Assembly (NCBI GenBank): GCA_023428425.1
Contig: JAEYYP010000465.1
Location: 1 to 22,565 of the forward strand
DNA: 22,565 bases
Source of the DNA: Pseudomonadota bacterium
GTDB lineage: Bacteria; Pseudomonadota; Alphaproteobacteria; Rhizobiales; Devosiaceae
Direction of reading: 5' to 3'
Shown: positions 1 through 7,643 of the stretch, piece after piece
Numbering within the stretch: the stretch's first letter is position 1
Layout of the letters: each line of letters starts with the position of its first letter
Position numbers and translations under genes: made by a program
The notes under the pieces: model-generated
Seen by the model: only the letters and a program-made list of their open reading frames with translations
Databases searched by the model: none
Told to the model about the DNA's origin: nothing

Positions 1-1
1 C

Positions 2-1138
2 GGCAGCGCCGTTCCCGCTTCTGCCGCCGACGTGCTCGTCGGCTATGTCGGGCTCAAGGACGACGTGCGCTACCATCCCGAGGTGGCCTATACGCGCATC
101 GAGATCTCGCCGGCGCTGAAGCCGATCGAGGGCGCGATCCTCGGCTTCAACGACATGAAGATCGTCACCGATGCCGCCGAGGTCACGGTGACGCTCGACG
201 CCTATGAGGCTGCGGACGTGAACGAGGCGATCCAGAAGGTCGCCGCGATGCAGCAGGCGGGCGAGCGTTTCGTGATCCTCGACCTGCCGGGAGACATGGT
301 GCGAGAGGTGGCGCTGGCGGCCAAGGATCTGCCGGTCACGCTGGTCAACGCCACGGCGCCGCAGGACGCGCTGCGCGACCTCTGCCTGCCCAACCTGATG
401 CACTCGGGTGCATCGGACCGGATGATTTCGGACACCTACACGCAGTTCCTGCGTCACCGGAACTGGACCAAGGTGCTGATGCTGGTGGGCAAGGAGCCGC
501 GCGACAAGGAGATCGCAGACGCCTTCCAGGCCTCGGCCGAACGGCTGCGCATCCAGGTCGTCGATCGCAAGGAGTTCACCACCTCGACCGACCCGGCCAA
601 CCGCGAGCAGAACAACACGATGCTCATCACCGGCGGGCGCGACTACGACGTGGTGTTCATCGCCGACAGCCTCGGCGAGTATGCCCGCTACCTCAACTAT
701 TCGACGCAACTGCCGCGGCCAGTTATCGGCTCGACGGGCCTCACCGCGTCGGAGTGGCACTGGGCCTGGGACCGCGACGGCGCCACGCAGGTGACGCTGC
801 GCTTCCAGCGGCTGGCCGAGGGCGGGCGCTTCATGAGCCCGCAGGACTGGTCGACGTGGATCGCGGCGAAATCCATCGCCAACGCCTACGCCAAGGCGCG
901 CTCGGACGACCCCGAGAAGATCGACGCCTACATGAAGGGCAGCCGGTTCAACATCGATGGCTCGAAGGGCTACCGGATGAACTTCCGGCCCTGGGACCGG
1001 CAGCTCAGGATGCCGATGGTGCTCGCCACCTCAAACGCGGTGATCGAGCCGGCGCCGTTCCCGGAATTCCTGCATCAGGTCAATGAACTCGACACGCTCG
1101 GTGTCGATGAACCGGAGAGCCCGTGCAAAGCGTCGTAA
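2..1138 (+). CDS. ABC transporter substrate-binding protein, PQQ-alcohol dehydrogenase-associated type (5' partial)
   Basis: The reading frame is open from the window edge (frame 2), so the true start and most of a signal peptide lie upstream. The first visible residues end in Ala-Ser-Ala-Ala, like a signal-peptidase site, followed by the mature start ADVLVGYVGLKDD. The roughly 370 visible residues resemble the periplasmic leucine-binding-like (type 1) proteins encoded with PQQ-dependent alcohol dehydrogenases (TIGR03863-like, from memory). A GTG inside the frame at 32 is possible but lies past the signal region. The last 16 bp overlap the permease gene, so the two are probably co-translated. 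The role (uptake or export linked to periplasmic alcohol oxidation) is inferred from the family; the ligand is unknown. Family assignment is fairly confident. Confidence 0.78.
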   Translation, partial: GSAVPASAADVLVGYVGLKDDVRYHPEVAYTRIEISPALKPIEGAILGFNDMKIVTDAAEVTVTLDAYEAADVNEAIQKVAAMQQAGERFVILDLPGDMVREVALAAKDLPVTLVNATAPQDALRDLCLPNLMHSGASDRMISDTYTQFLRHRNWTKVLMLVGKEPRDKEIADAFQASAERLRIQVVDRKEFTTSTDPANREQNNTMLITGGRDYDVVFIADSLGEYARYLNYSTQLPRPVIGSTGLTASEWHWAWDRDGATQVTLRFQRLAEGGRFMSPQDWSTWIAAKSIANAYAKARSDDPEKIDAYMKGSRFNIDGSKGYRMNFRPWDRQLRMPMVLATSNAVIEPAPFPEFLHQVNELDTLGVDEPESPCKAS

Positions 1139-1932
1139 CCTACTGGGTCGGTTTTTCGGCCATCACCTGGCGCGAGATCGCCAAGTTCATGCGCCAGACG
1201 GAGCGGCTGATTTCGGCCATCGTCCGCCCGGCGCTGTGGCTGATTGTGTTCGCGGCGGGGCTGCACGACATCCTCGGCGTATCGATCGTGCCGCCCTATT
1301 CGACCTACGTGCCCTACCAGGAATACGTGCTGCCCGGCCTTATCGGGGTGGTGATCCTGTTCCAGTGCATGCAGTCGGCGCTGTCGATGGTGTACGACCG
1401 CGAGGCGGGGGTGATGCGCGCCATGCTGGTGACGCCGCTGCCCAGGCTCTTCCTGCTGTTCTCCAAGATCGCGGCGGCGACGGCACTCTCCATCCTGCAG
1501 GTTTATGCGTTCCTCTTGGTAGCGCGGATCGTCGGTTTCGGCTTTCCGGGGCTCGGCTTCCTCTACATCCTGCCCGGCGTCGTGCTGGCCGGGCTGATGC
1601 TCGGCTCGATCGGGCTGCTGGTGTCGGTCTATACGCCCAAGATCGAGAACTTCGCCGGCATGATGAACTTCGTGGTGTTCCCGATGTTCTTTATCTCCTC
1701 GGCGCTCTACCCGCTGTGGAAGCTGCGTGAGTCCGGGGCCGACGTCATCTGGTGGCTGAGCCAGGCGAACCCCTTCACCTATGCCATCGAACTCATCCGC
1801 TTCGCCGCCTATGGCAAGATGGACTGGCTGTCGCTCGGCGTCGTGGCGGCGGTGACGGTGGTGGCGTTCCTCGCGGCGGCCTGGGGCTATGATCCGCAGC
1901 GCGGGTCCATTCGCAAGGTGAAGCGGGACTGA
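1123..1932 (+). CDS. ABC-2 type transporter permease, PedC-like
   Basis: This is a 269-residue inner-membrane protein with about six hydrophobic segments, first near residues 30-50 and last near 230-250. It has the ABC-2 permease layout, including the PLPRLFLLFSK cytoplasmic segment and the FFISSALYPLW helix typical of export permeases. It resembles the permease of alcohol/PQQ-associated ABC systems (TIGR03861, PedC). The start is GTG, five bases after GGAG at 1114-1117, inside the end of the preceding gene (16-bp overlap), which supports operon membership and translational coupling. No ATPase follows: the next gene, phnE2, is convergent and ends 8 bp away. The partner ATPase is therefore expected upstream of the window. 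The substrate is unknown. Confidence 0.82.
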   Translation: MQSVVTYWVGFSAITWREIAKFMRQTERLISAIVRPALWLIVFAAGLHDILGVSIVPPYSTYVPYQEYVLPGLIGVVILFQCMQSALSMVYDREAGVMRAMLVTPLPRLFLLFSKIAAATALSILQVYAFLLVARIVGFGFPGLGFLYILPGVVLAGLMLGSIGLLVSVYTPKIENFAGMMNFVVFPMFFISSALYPLWKLRESGADVIWWLSQANPFTYAIELIRFAAYGKMDWLSLGVVAAVTVVAFLAAAWGYDPQRGSIRKVKRD

Positions 1933-1943
1933 GCGGTCGCTCA
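1930..1943. other. Palindrome spanning two convergent stop codons
   Basis: TGAGCG-GT-CGCTCA is a perfect 6-bp dyad. Its left arm contains the permease stop codon and its right arm the phnE2 stop codon. The two genes converge with 8 bp between them. There is no T tract, so intrinsic termination is doubtful; it may act as a minimal 3'-end hairpin for either transcript. Confidence 0.4.
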
Positions 1944-3281
1944 ATGGCCGCCGGCACTACCCTTGATCAGCACGCGGCGCAGCCAGCCCGAGAGGGCGTC
2001 CATTGCCATGACCATCAGCACGATGAGCACGATGTAGTAGGTAACCTCTTCCCAGTCCTTCTGGGTGCTGATGGCCTGGGTGAGCAGCAGGCCGATGCCG
2101 CCGCCGACGATGGCGCCGATCACAGTGGCCGAACGCGTGTTGGACTCGAAGTAGTAGAGCAACTGGCTGAGCAGCACCGGGGTGATCTGCGGCAACACGC
2201 CGTAGCGGCTGCGTTGCAGGGCGTTGGCGCCGGTGGACCGTACGCCCTCGATCTGCCTGTCATCGACGTTCTCCAGTGCCTCGGAGAACATCTTGCCGAA
2301 GCTGCCGGTGTCGGTGAGCAGGATGGCCAGCGCCCCGGTCATCGGTCCGGGCCCGAAGGCGCGCGACAGGATGAGAGTCCAGATCAGGCCGTCGACGCCG
2401 CGCAGGAAATCGAAGATACGCCGGAGGCCGAAGCGGAGCCAGCGGCCCGGTGTGAAATTGGAGGCGGCGAAGAAGGCGACCGGCAGGGCGATCAGGCCCG
2501 CACCGACAGTGCCGAGAAAGGCCATCAGCACGGTCTCGAACAGGGCCCAGGCGACGTCTCCGTGCCGCCACATCTTGTTGGTCCAGAAATCCTCGGCCAT
2601 CGCCACGATGTTCGCCTTGCCCGGCACGACCGGGTCGGCGGAGACCGCGAGAGCGGCGAGGTCGCCGAAGCTGCGGCCGTAGAACGGGCTGTCGAGTGTG
2701 AAGAAGAACAGCTCCCAGCCGGCCTCGTAGCGGAAGACCTCGGACTTCGATCGCGTCACCTGCACACGGCCGGCGGGCATGGTCAGCGAGACGCGGGTGG
2801 CCGAGGCGCTGATCCAGTCCGGCACGCCGTCGCCGGGCAGCGTCATCTCGATGTCGCCGCCGGCGGACCGGAGGACCACGGCGCCGTAGTCGGGGACGGT
2901 GACGGTGACGGTTTCGCTGCGGAACTGCACCGTTGTGCCATCGTCGAGGCGCACATCGGCATCGGTGCCGTAAAGGGTAACCCAGTCCGGCACCGCGCCA
3001 TCGGGGTACCGACCCTTGGCTTCTCCTTCGACGGCGGCAAAGATGACGCCCGAGCGGTTGTCGCGGGTGACGTGGGTCTTGAAGCTGACGGTATCAGAAA
3101 GGAGAATGCGGGCATTGTCGGGGCGGGCCCGCCCAGCGATCCCTGCCATGTCGAAGCTGACGAAGATATAGGCCAGGTACACAAACACCAGCAGCGGAAC
3201 GCCGAGGGCGACGAGGCGCTTCCGGCCAAACAGTCCGAGCGCGTCGGAGCGAAGGTCGATCGAGGGGGCGGCAACGGTCAT
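1941..3281 (-). CDS. phnE: Phosphonate ABC transporter permease PhnE2
   Basis: This is a 446-residue permease of the phosphonate importer in the inner membrane. It has one N-terminal transmembrane helix (about 23-43), then a beta-rich, polar region of about 200 residues (45-245), then a classic binding-protein-dependent permease domain (about 247-440). The cytoplasmic EAA loop runs about 334-365 (EALENVDDRQIEGVRSTGAN, ending in LPQ), where it would contact PhnC. The ATG at 3281 overlaps the phnE1 stop by 4 bp (ATGA), which fixes the start; the frame stays open farther upstream but that part is a shadow of phnE1. Rhizobial loci often carry two phnE genes, the second one long. It is the last gene of phnC-D-E1-E2. 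The large insert is unusual against the roughly 270-residue E. coli PhnE. Confidence 0.93.
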   Translation of the reverse strand: MTVAAPSIDLRSDALGLFGRKRLVALGVPLLVFVYLAYIFVSFDMAGIAGRARPDNARILLSDTVSFKTHVTRDNRSGVIFAAVEGEAKGRYPDGAVPDWVTLYGTDADVRLDDGTTVQFRSETVTVTVPDYGAVVLRSAGGDIEMTLPGDGVPDWISASATRVSLTMPAGRVQVTRSKSEVFRYEAGWELFFFTLDSPFYGRSFGDLAALAVSADPVVPGKANIVAMAEDFWTNKMWRHGDVAWALFETVLMAFLGTVGAGLIALPVAFFAASNFTPGRWLRFGLRRIFDFLRGVDGLIWTLILSRAFGPGPMTGALAILLTDTGSFGKMFSEALENVDDRQIEGVRSTGANALQRSRYGVLPQITPVLLSQLLYYFESNTRSATVIGAIVGGGIGLLLTQAISTQKDWEEVTYYIVLIVLMVMAMDALSGWLRRVLIKGSAGGH

Positions 3282-4150
3282 GACGGGTTGCCTCGCACGA
3301 GCCGGGTACGGGCCAGGCTCGAGAGCTGGTCCACAGCGATGATGGTGCCGAGCAGCAGGACGAAGATGGCGGCGACCTCGTCGTAGCGACCAGTGCCCCA
3401 GCTCATGGCGTTCTTGAGGTCGTAGCCGATGCCGCCGGAGCCGACAAAGCCGAGGATGGCGGAGGCGCGGATGTTGATTTCGAAGCGCATCAGCGAATAG
3501 CTCAGGTAGTTGGGCGCCACCTGCGGGATGACGGCGAACCACATGCGCTGAAGCCAGGTCGACCCCACAGAGGCCAGGCCTTCGACGGGCTTCAGGTCGG
3601 CGTTCTCGTTGACCTCGGAGAACAGCTTGCCGAGGGCGCCGGTGGTGTGGAAGGCAATGGCGATCATCGCCGCCACCGGGCCGCCGCCCAGCACGAAGAT
3701 CAGCACCAGCGCGATCACCACTTCGGGCACGGCGCGCATGATGTCCATGGCGCGTCGGAACAGCGGGATCAGCACCGGCCAGCGGGCCAGGCCACGGGTG
3801 GCCAGTAGCGAGAGCATCGTCGCCAGCAGGGCCCCGATCAGGGTGGATGCCGCCGCGATGTTGACTGTCTCGAGCAGCGACGGAAGGTAGTGGAGCAGGT
3901 GCCCCGGAAGGTTGGCGCTCTTTTCGATCGCCTCGGCGATCAGTTCGGTGGGGAAGTCGAACAGCTTGGGCAGGCCATCCCAGAAGCCACCGGCATTGCG
4001 ACCGTCGGCGAGGACGAAGCCCGAGGCGAGGAGCAGCGCCAGGATGGCGAAGAGCAGGCCTGAGTAGAGTCGCCGTCGCTGCACATCCTGCAGGTAGGAT
4101 GAACGCAGATCGGGGGGGCGGGGTGCGCCGCCGAAGGCAAGTTCTGGCAT
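3278..4150 (-). CDS. phnE: Phosphonate ABC transporter permease PhnE1
   Basis: This is a 290-residue inner-membrane permease that pairs with PhnE2 to form the channel for phosphonates delivered by PhnD. Hydrophobic helices lie near residues 29-48, 95-116, 143-168, 213-235 and 258-278. The EAA loop is at about 179-210 (EVNENADLKPVEGLASVGST, then IPQ), the docking site for the PhnC ATPase. The ATG at 4150 is preceded by a GGGGA-like ribosome site. The stop overlaps the phnE2 start by 4 bp, so the two are translationally coupled. A 69-bp gap with a hairpin separates it from phnD upstream. Size and helix pattern match ordinary PhnE proteins. Confidence 0.95.
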   Translation of the reverse strand: MPELAFGGAPRPPDLRSSYLQDVQRRRLYSGLLFAILALLLASGFVLADGRNAGGFWDGLPKLFDFPTELIAEAIEKSANLPGHLLHYLPSLLETVNIAAASTLIGALLATMLSLLATRGLARWPVLIPLFRRAMDIMRAVPEVVIALVLIFVLGGGPVAAMIAIAFHTTGALGKLFSEVNENADLKPVEGLASVGSTWLQRMWFAVIPQVAPNYLSYSLMRFEINIRASAILGFVGSGGIGYDLKNAMSWGTGRYDEVAAIFVLLLGTIIAVDQLSSLARTRLVRGNPS

Positions 4151-4177
4151 TTGTGACGGTCCCCGGATGCGCGCCGA

Positions 4178-4205
4178 TGGCCGGACCCCTCGCGGAGCCC
4201 GGCCA
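4178..4205 (-). other. Intercistronic hairpin between phnD and phnE1
   Basis: TGGCCGG (4178-4184) and CCGGCCA (4199-4205) form a perfect 7-bp stem with a 14-nt loop in the 69-bp phnD-phnE1 gap. There is no T tract. In binding-protein transporter operons such hairpins often protect the binding-protein mRNA or partly reduce read-through, so that more binding protein than permease is made. That role is an inference here. Confidence 0.5.
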
Positions 4206-4219
4206 GCCGGACACTGAGC

Positions 4220-5128
4220 TTAGTTCTCCTGCGACTTACGCAGGTCGATCATGGTCTGGTAGGCATCGTGGGTGATCGGGGCGAAACCCGCCGTCTCGCC
4301 CGCGGCCATGTTGTAGGCGCACTGGGCGTCCTTGGCGTGCAGGCCGGACAGGAACTCGACCATCTTGGTCTTCACGTCATTGGGGAGCGCGCGACGCAGC
4401 ACGATCGGGCCTTCCGGGATCGGCTTGGACTTCCAGATCTCGACCAGGTCGTTCATGTCGACGAGGCCCGAATCCACGGCCTTGCGCAGGGCGCCCGAGT
4501 TGTAGCCATCGGCCCAGTCGCCCTGGCCATCGGCCCAGGTGACGCCGGCATCGACATCGCCGTTGGCGACCGCGACGATGGTCTGCTCGTGGCCGCCGGT
4601 GAAGCGGACTTCACCGAAATAATCGCCATTCTCCATGCTGGCGCCGGTTTCCTGGGGGATTTCCACCGACGGGATCAGGTAGCCGGAGGTCGAGTTCGGA
4701 TCGCCGAAGCCGAACACCTTGCCCTTCATGTCGGCGAGGGACTTGATGCCCGAGTCGACGCGGGCGATGCCGATCGAATGGTAGGCGTACGAGCCGTCGA
4801 GGTTGGTCTTGACCAGCACGACATCAACCGCTTCCGGGTCGGTGAGGTAGGTCTTGGCATAGGCAGAAGCGCCGAGCCAGGCCATGTCGATGGTGCCGCC
4901 GAGCAGGCCCTGGATCACGCCGTCATAGTCGGCGGGGGTGAAGATCTTCGTCGGCACGCCGAGCAGTTCCTCGGTGTAGGCGCGGACGCACTCGTTCGAG
5001 GTCAGGCGGTCCTGGGCGTTCTCGCCGCCGAGGATGCCGATGCGGAATTCGGTGATGTCCTGGGCGAACGAGACGGCGGGCGCGACCAGCGTGGACGCGA
5101 GCAGCAGGGCTGCAACAAGCTTCTTCAT
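4220..5128 (-). CDS. phnD: Phosphonate ABC transporter substrate-binding protein PhnD
   Basis: This is a 302-residue periplasmic binding protein that captures phosphonates and delivers them to PhnE1/PhnE2. It has a Sec signal peptide (MKKLVAALLLASTLVAPAVS, with likely cleavage after FA near residue 22) and a mature start QDITEFRIGILGGEN. The fold is the PhnD/SsuA/TauA type (type 2 binding protein): the early FRIGILGGENAQDRL segment, FTPADYDGVIQGLLGGTIDM near 62-81 and the VANGDVDAGVTW segment near 188 are typical. The ATG at 5128 is preceded by GGAGAA at good spacing. It lies between phnC and phnE1 and is bracketed by two intercistronic hairpins, suggesting expression separate in level from its neighbours. 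Confidence 0.96.
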   Translation of the reverse strand: MKKLVAALLLASTLVAPAVSFAQDITEFRIGILGGENAQDRLTSNECVRAYTEELLGVPTKIFTPADYDGVIQGLLGGTIDMAWLGASAYAKTYLTDPEAVDVVLVKTNLDGSYAYHSIGIARVDSGIKSLADMKGKVFGFGDPNSTSGYLIPSVEIPQETGASMENGDYFGEVRFTGGHEQTIVAVANGDVDAGVTWADGQGDWADGYNSGALRKAVDSGLVDMNDLVEIWKSKPIPEGPIVLRRALPNDVKTKMVEFLSGLHAKDAQCAYNMAAGETAGFAPITHDAYQTMIDLRKSQEN

Positions 5129-5152
5129 TGGGGTTCTCCGGTGGAACAGTCG

Positions 5153-5171
5153 CCCCGGCGACAGGCCGGGG
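5153..5171 (-). other. Intercistronic hairpin between phnC and phnD
   Basis: CCCCGGC-GACAG-GCCGGGG is a perfect 7-bp stem with a 5-nt loop in the 50-bp gap between phnC and phnD, upstream of the phnD ribosome site. With the hairpin after phnD it frames the binding-protein cistron. It has no T tract, so it looks like a processing or stability element rather than a full terminator. Confidence 0.5.
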
Positions 5172-5178
5172 ATGGGGG

Positions 5179-6006
5179 TCAGACGGCAGCCATCGCGGCC
5201 CCGGCGCCGACGAGGCCGCGCGGCCCATCCAGTGTCTCGATGCTGGTGGAGGTGGCTTCCTCAGAAAAATCGGCTTCGGCGCCGTAGATGTCGCGCGCCA
5301 CGCTGGTGGTGAGTTCGTCGGCCTTGCCGTCGAACACCACGCGGCCGCCGCGCATGCCGATCACCCGATCGCAGTAGCGCCGCGCGGTATCGAGCGTGTG
5401 GAGGTTGCAGATGACCAGCCGGCCATCCTCGTCATGGATGCGCCGCAGGGTGTCCATCACCACCTGGGCGTTCATCGGATCGAGCGAGGCAATCGGCTCG
5501 TCGGCCAGAATGATCTGCGGGTCCTGCATCAGGGCGCGGGCGATGCCGACGCGCTGCTGCTGGCCGCCCGAGAGTGCCTCGGCGCGCTTGGGGCCGTGCT
5601 CGGCAATGCCCAGGCGCTCGAGGATGTCGATGGCGCGCAGGATATCCTCGCGCGGGAACAGGCTCAGCATGGTCTGCAGGGTGCCGCGCTGGTTCAGCCG
5701 GCCGAGCATCACGTTGGTGATGACGTCGAGGCGCGGCACCAGGTTGAACTGCTGGAAGATCATGGCGCAGTCGCGCTGCCAGCCCCGCAGCGCCTGGCCG
5801 CGCAGGGAGGAGACTTCGACGCCGGAGAAGGCGATGCGGCCGTCGCTCACGTCGGTCAGCCGGTTGATCATGCGCAGCAGGGTGGACTTGCCGGCGCCGG
5901 AGCGTCCGATGATGCCGACCATCTGACCCGGAGCGAACTCCAGCGACACGTTGTCGACCGCCGTCTTGACGCCAAAGCGTCGCGTCACCCCGTTGAGCTT
6001 CAGCAT
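5179..6006 (-). CDS. phnC: Phosphonate ABC transporter ATP-binding protein PhnC
   Basis: This is a 275-residue cytoplasmic ATPase powering phosphonate import through PhnE1/PhnE2. Visible motifs are Walker A GRSGAGKS (34-41), Q-loop near 85-86, ABC signature LSGGQQQR (145-152), Walker B IILADE (165-170) and switch histidine H203. Length and motifs fit PhnC. The ATG at 6006 gives the natural MLKLNGVTRRFG start. It is the first gene of phnC-D-E1-E2 and has its own 158-bp upstream region carrying a PhoB-type box, so phosphate limitation probably drives it separately from the phnG operon. Read-through from the phnG operon is also possible because all genes lie on one strand. Confidence 0.96.
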   Translation of the reverse strand: MLKLNGVTRRFGVKTAVDNVSLEFAPGQMVGIIGRSGAGKSTLLRMINRLTDVSDGRIAFSGVEVSSLRGQALRGWQRDCAMIFQQFNLVPRLDVITNVMLGRLNQRGTLQTMLSLFPREDILRAIDILERLGIAEHGPKRAEALSGGQQQRVGIARALMQDPQIILADEPIASLDPMNAQVVMDTLRRIHDEDGRLVICNLHTLDTARRYCDRVIGMRGGRVVFDGKADELTTSVARDIYGAEADFSEEATSTSIETLDGPRGLVGAGAAMAAV

Positions 6007-6047
6007 CCCGACGACCTCGCCCTGTTGCAGCGGGACCGACTCCTATG

Positions 6048-6068
6048 ATCCGCACACTACGTGCGGAT
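6048..6068. repeat. Inverted repeat in phnC promoter or leader
   Basis: ATCCGCAC-ACTAC-GTGCGGAT is a perfect 8-bp inverted repeat with a 5-bp centre, between the Pho box and the phnC start. Its outer edge touches the third Pho heptamer and its centre covers the candidate -10. It could be a repressor operator or an mRNA leader hairpin. It does not resemble the palindrome at phnG/phnF. Confidence 0.6.
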
Positions 6069-6095
6069 GAAGGTTCGGTGACGGGTTTGCGACAG
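6067..6095 (-). promoter_or_regulatory. Pho box (PhoB site) upstream of phnC
   Basis: On the minus strand, CTGTCGC-AAAC-CCGTCAC (6095-6078) is followed by CGAA-CCTTCAT (to 6067). The three heptamers repeat every 11 bp, as in PhoB boxes (consensus CTGTCAT-N4-CTGTCAT). The first two match at 5 of 7 positions each, and the third also resembles the consensus. The position, about 60-90 bp before the phnC ATG, is right for activation. A weak -10 candidate, TAGTGT, lies 7 bp beyond the third heptamer (6059-6054). Confidence 0.72.
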
Positions 6096-6164
6096 TGCAA
6101 AAGCTCGTCGGGGAGCCGCAGAAACCGATTGCGTTACAACAGCTTGTGCGGGCTTCTGCCCTGT

Positions 6165-6772
6165 CTATTCGTACTTCTCGAGGAAGGCTTCGATGCTCAG
6201 CGCCCTGAAATCGGGGAGGGCGGCGTGCAGTTTGTCATGGCTCCAGTCCCACCAGGCGAGCGCCATCAGACGGTCGGCGATGGGGGGTTCGAAGCGCTGG
6301 CGGATGGGTTTGGCGGGTACGCCGACGGCGATGGCGAAGTCGGCGACGTCCTTCGTCACGACGGCGTTGGAGCCGATGATGGCGCCGTGGCCGATCCTGA
6401 CGCCGGGCATCACCACCGCGCCGTGGCCGATCCAGGTGTCGTGACCGATGGTGATGGCGTTGTCGGCGCGCCAATCGAAGAAGGCCTGGTCGTCCGGCTC
6501 GCCCTCGAAATACCAGGCGGAGCGGTAGGTGAAGTGGTGCAGCGAGGCGCGCTGCATCGGGTGCTTGCTCGCATAGATGCGGACATGCGCGGCGATGTTG
6601 GCGAACTTGCCGATATCGGCATAGGCGATCTGGGTGCCTTCGACGCAGTAGGAATAGTCGCCCATTGTGGTGTGGGCGATGTGGCAGCCCTCCCCGACCT
6701 CGGTGTAGCGGCCGAGCGTCGAGTCCGTCACCTGCGCGCTGGGATGGATGAATGGGGTTTCGGAGAGGCGAG

Positions 6773-6776
<4 letters not shown>
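6165..6776 (-). CDS. Phosphonate-locus acyltransferase, hexapeptide-repeat family
   Basis: This 203-residue protein is a left-handed beta-helix transferase of the xenobiotic/chloramphenicol acetyltransferase type and matches the subgroup found in C-P lyase operons (TIGR03308-like, from memory). Hexapeptide-repeat stretches lie at about 9-65 and again at 108-150 (ITIGHDTWIGHGAVVMPGV, then IIGSNAVVTKDV). The His80-His81 pair lies where this family places its catalytic histidine. The ATG at 6776 overlaps the phnL stop by 4 bp (ATGA). It is the last gene of the phnG operon. By context it may acetylate aminoalkylphosphonates or an intermediate, a role that PhnO (an unrelated GNAT enzyme) fills elsewhere; this is inference. 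Its substrate has not been established to my knowledge. Confidence 0.85.
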
Positions 6777-7477
<701 letters not shown>

Positions 7478-7508
7478 GAGGAGGCTCCTGAAATAGCAAC
7501 CCGTGACG

Positions 7509-7622
7509 CCCCCCTCCCGGCCTCCCCCATGAAGGGGGAGGTGAAGAGGGTGTTCGTTGGCAGGACGTCGCAGGAACCGCAACGTGGCACCTCCCCCCTT
7601 GTGGGGGAGGCTGGGAGGGGGC
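7509..7622. repeat. Inverted pair of REP/BIME-like palindromes between phnK and phnL
   Basis: Two copies of a roughly 35-bp GC-rich palindromic element lie in opposite orientation. Copy A (7509-7543) contains CCTCCCCCATGAAGGGGGAG. Copy B (7588-7622) contains CTCCCCCCTTGTGGGGGAGG. Each has the order C5-rich tail, CCTCCCCC, short centre, GGGGGAGGTG, and copy B reversed matches copy A closely. A 44-bp unique spacer separates them. Each copy can fold alone, and the pair can form one long stem. Similar C/G-tract intergenic palindromes are common in Hyphomicrobiales genomes (general knowledge). Placement inside an otherwise overlapping operon is unusual. Confidence 0.75.
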
Positions 7623-7643
7623 CGTCTGCGCGGATATCCATCA

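Larger units (their letters stand above)
6007..6164 (-). promoter_or_regulatory. phnC promoter region
   Basis: This 158-bp gap separates the acyltransferase gene from phnC, both on the minus strand, where neighbouring phn genes mostly overlap. It holds the PhoB-type heptamer array (6067-6095) and a perfect 8-bp inverted repeat (6048-6068). A very weak terminator-like stem, GCTC/GAGC followed by TTTT on the minus strand (6099-6116), lies just upstream of the box. No good -35 hexamer is visible, as expected for a PhoB-activated promoter; the -10 is uncertain. Confidence 0.65.

Noticed and set aside
1944..3386. A 480-codon open frame antisense to phnE2
   Set aside because: The opposite strand holds an unmistakable permease with phn context; the antisense product is Gly/Asp/His-rich without any fold, typical of shadow frames in GC-rich DNA.
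3282..4214. Extension of phnE2 through phnE1 as one 757-residue fusion
   Set aside because: The extra part is out of frame with phnE1 and has no permease features; the ATGA overlap at 3278-3281 marks two separate genes.
6099..6116. Intrinsic terminator between the acyltransferase gene and phnC
   Set aside because: The stem is only 4 bp (GCTC/GAGC) before TTTT, too weak to call.
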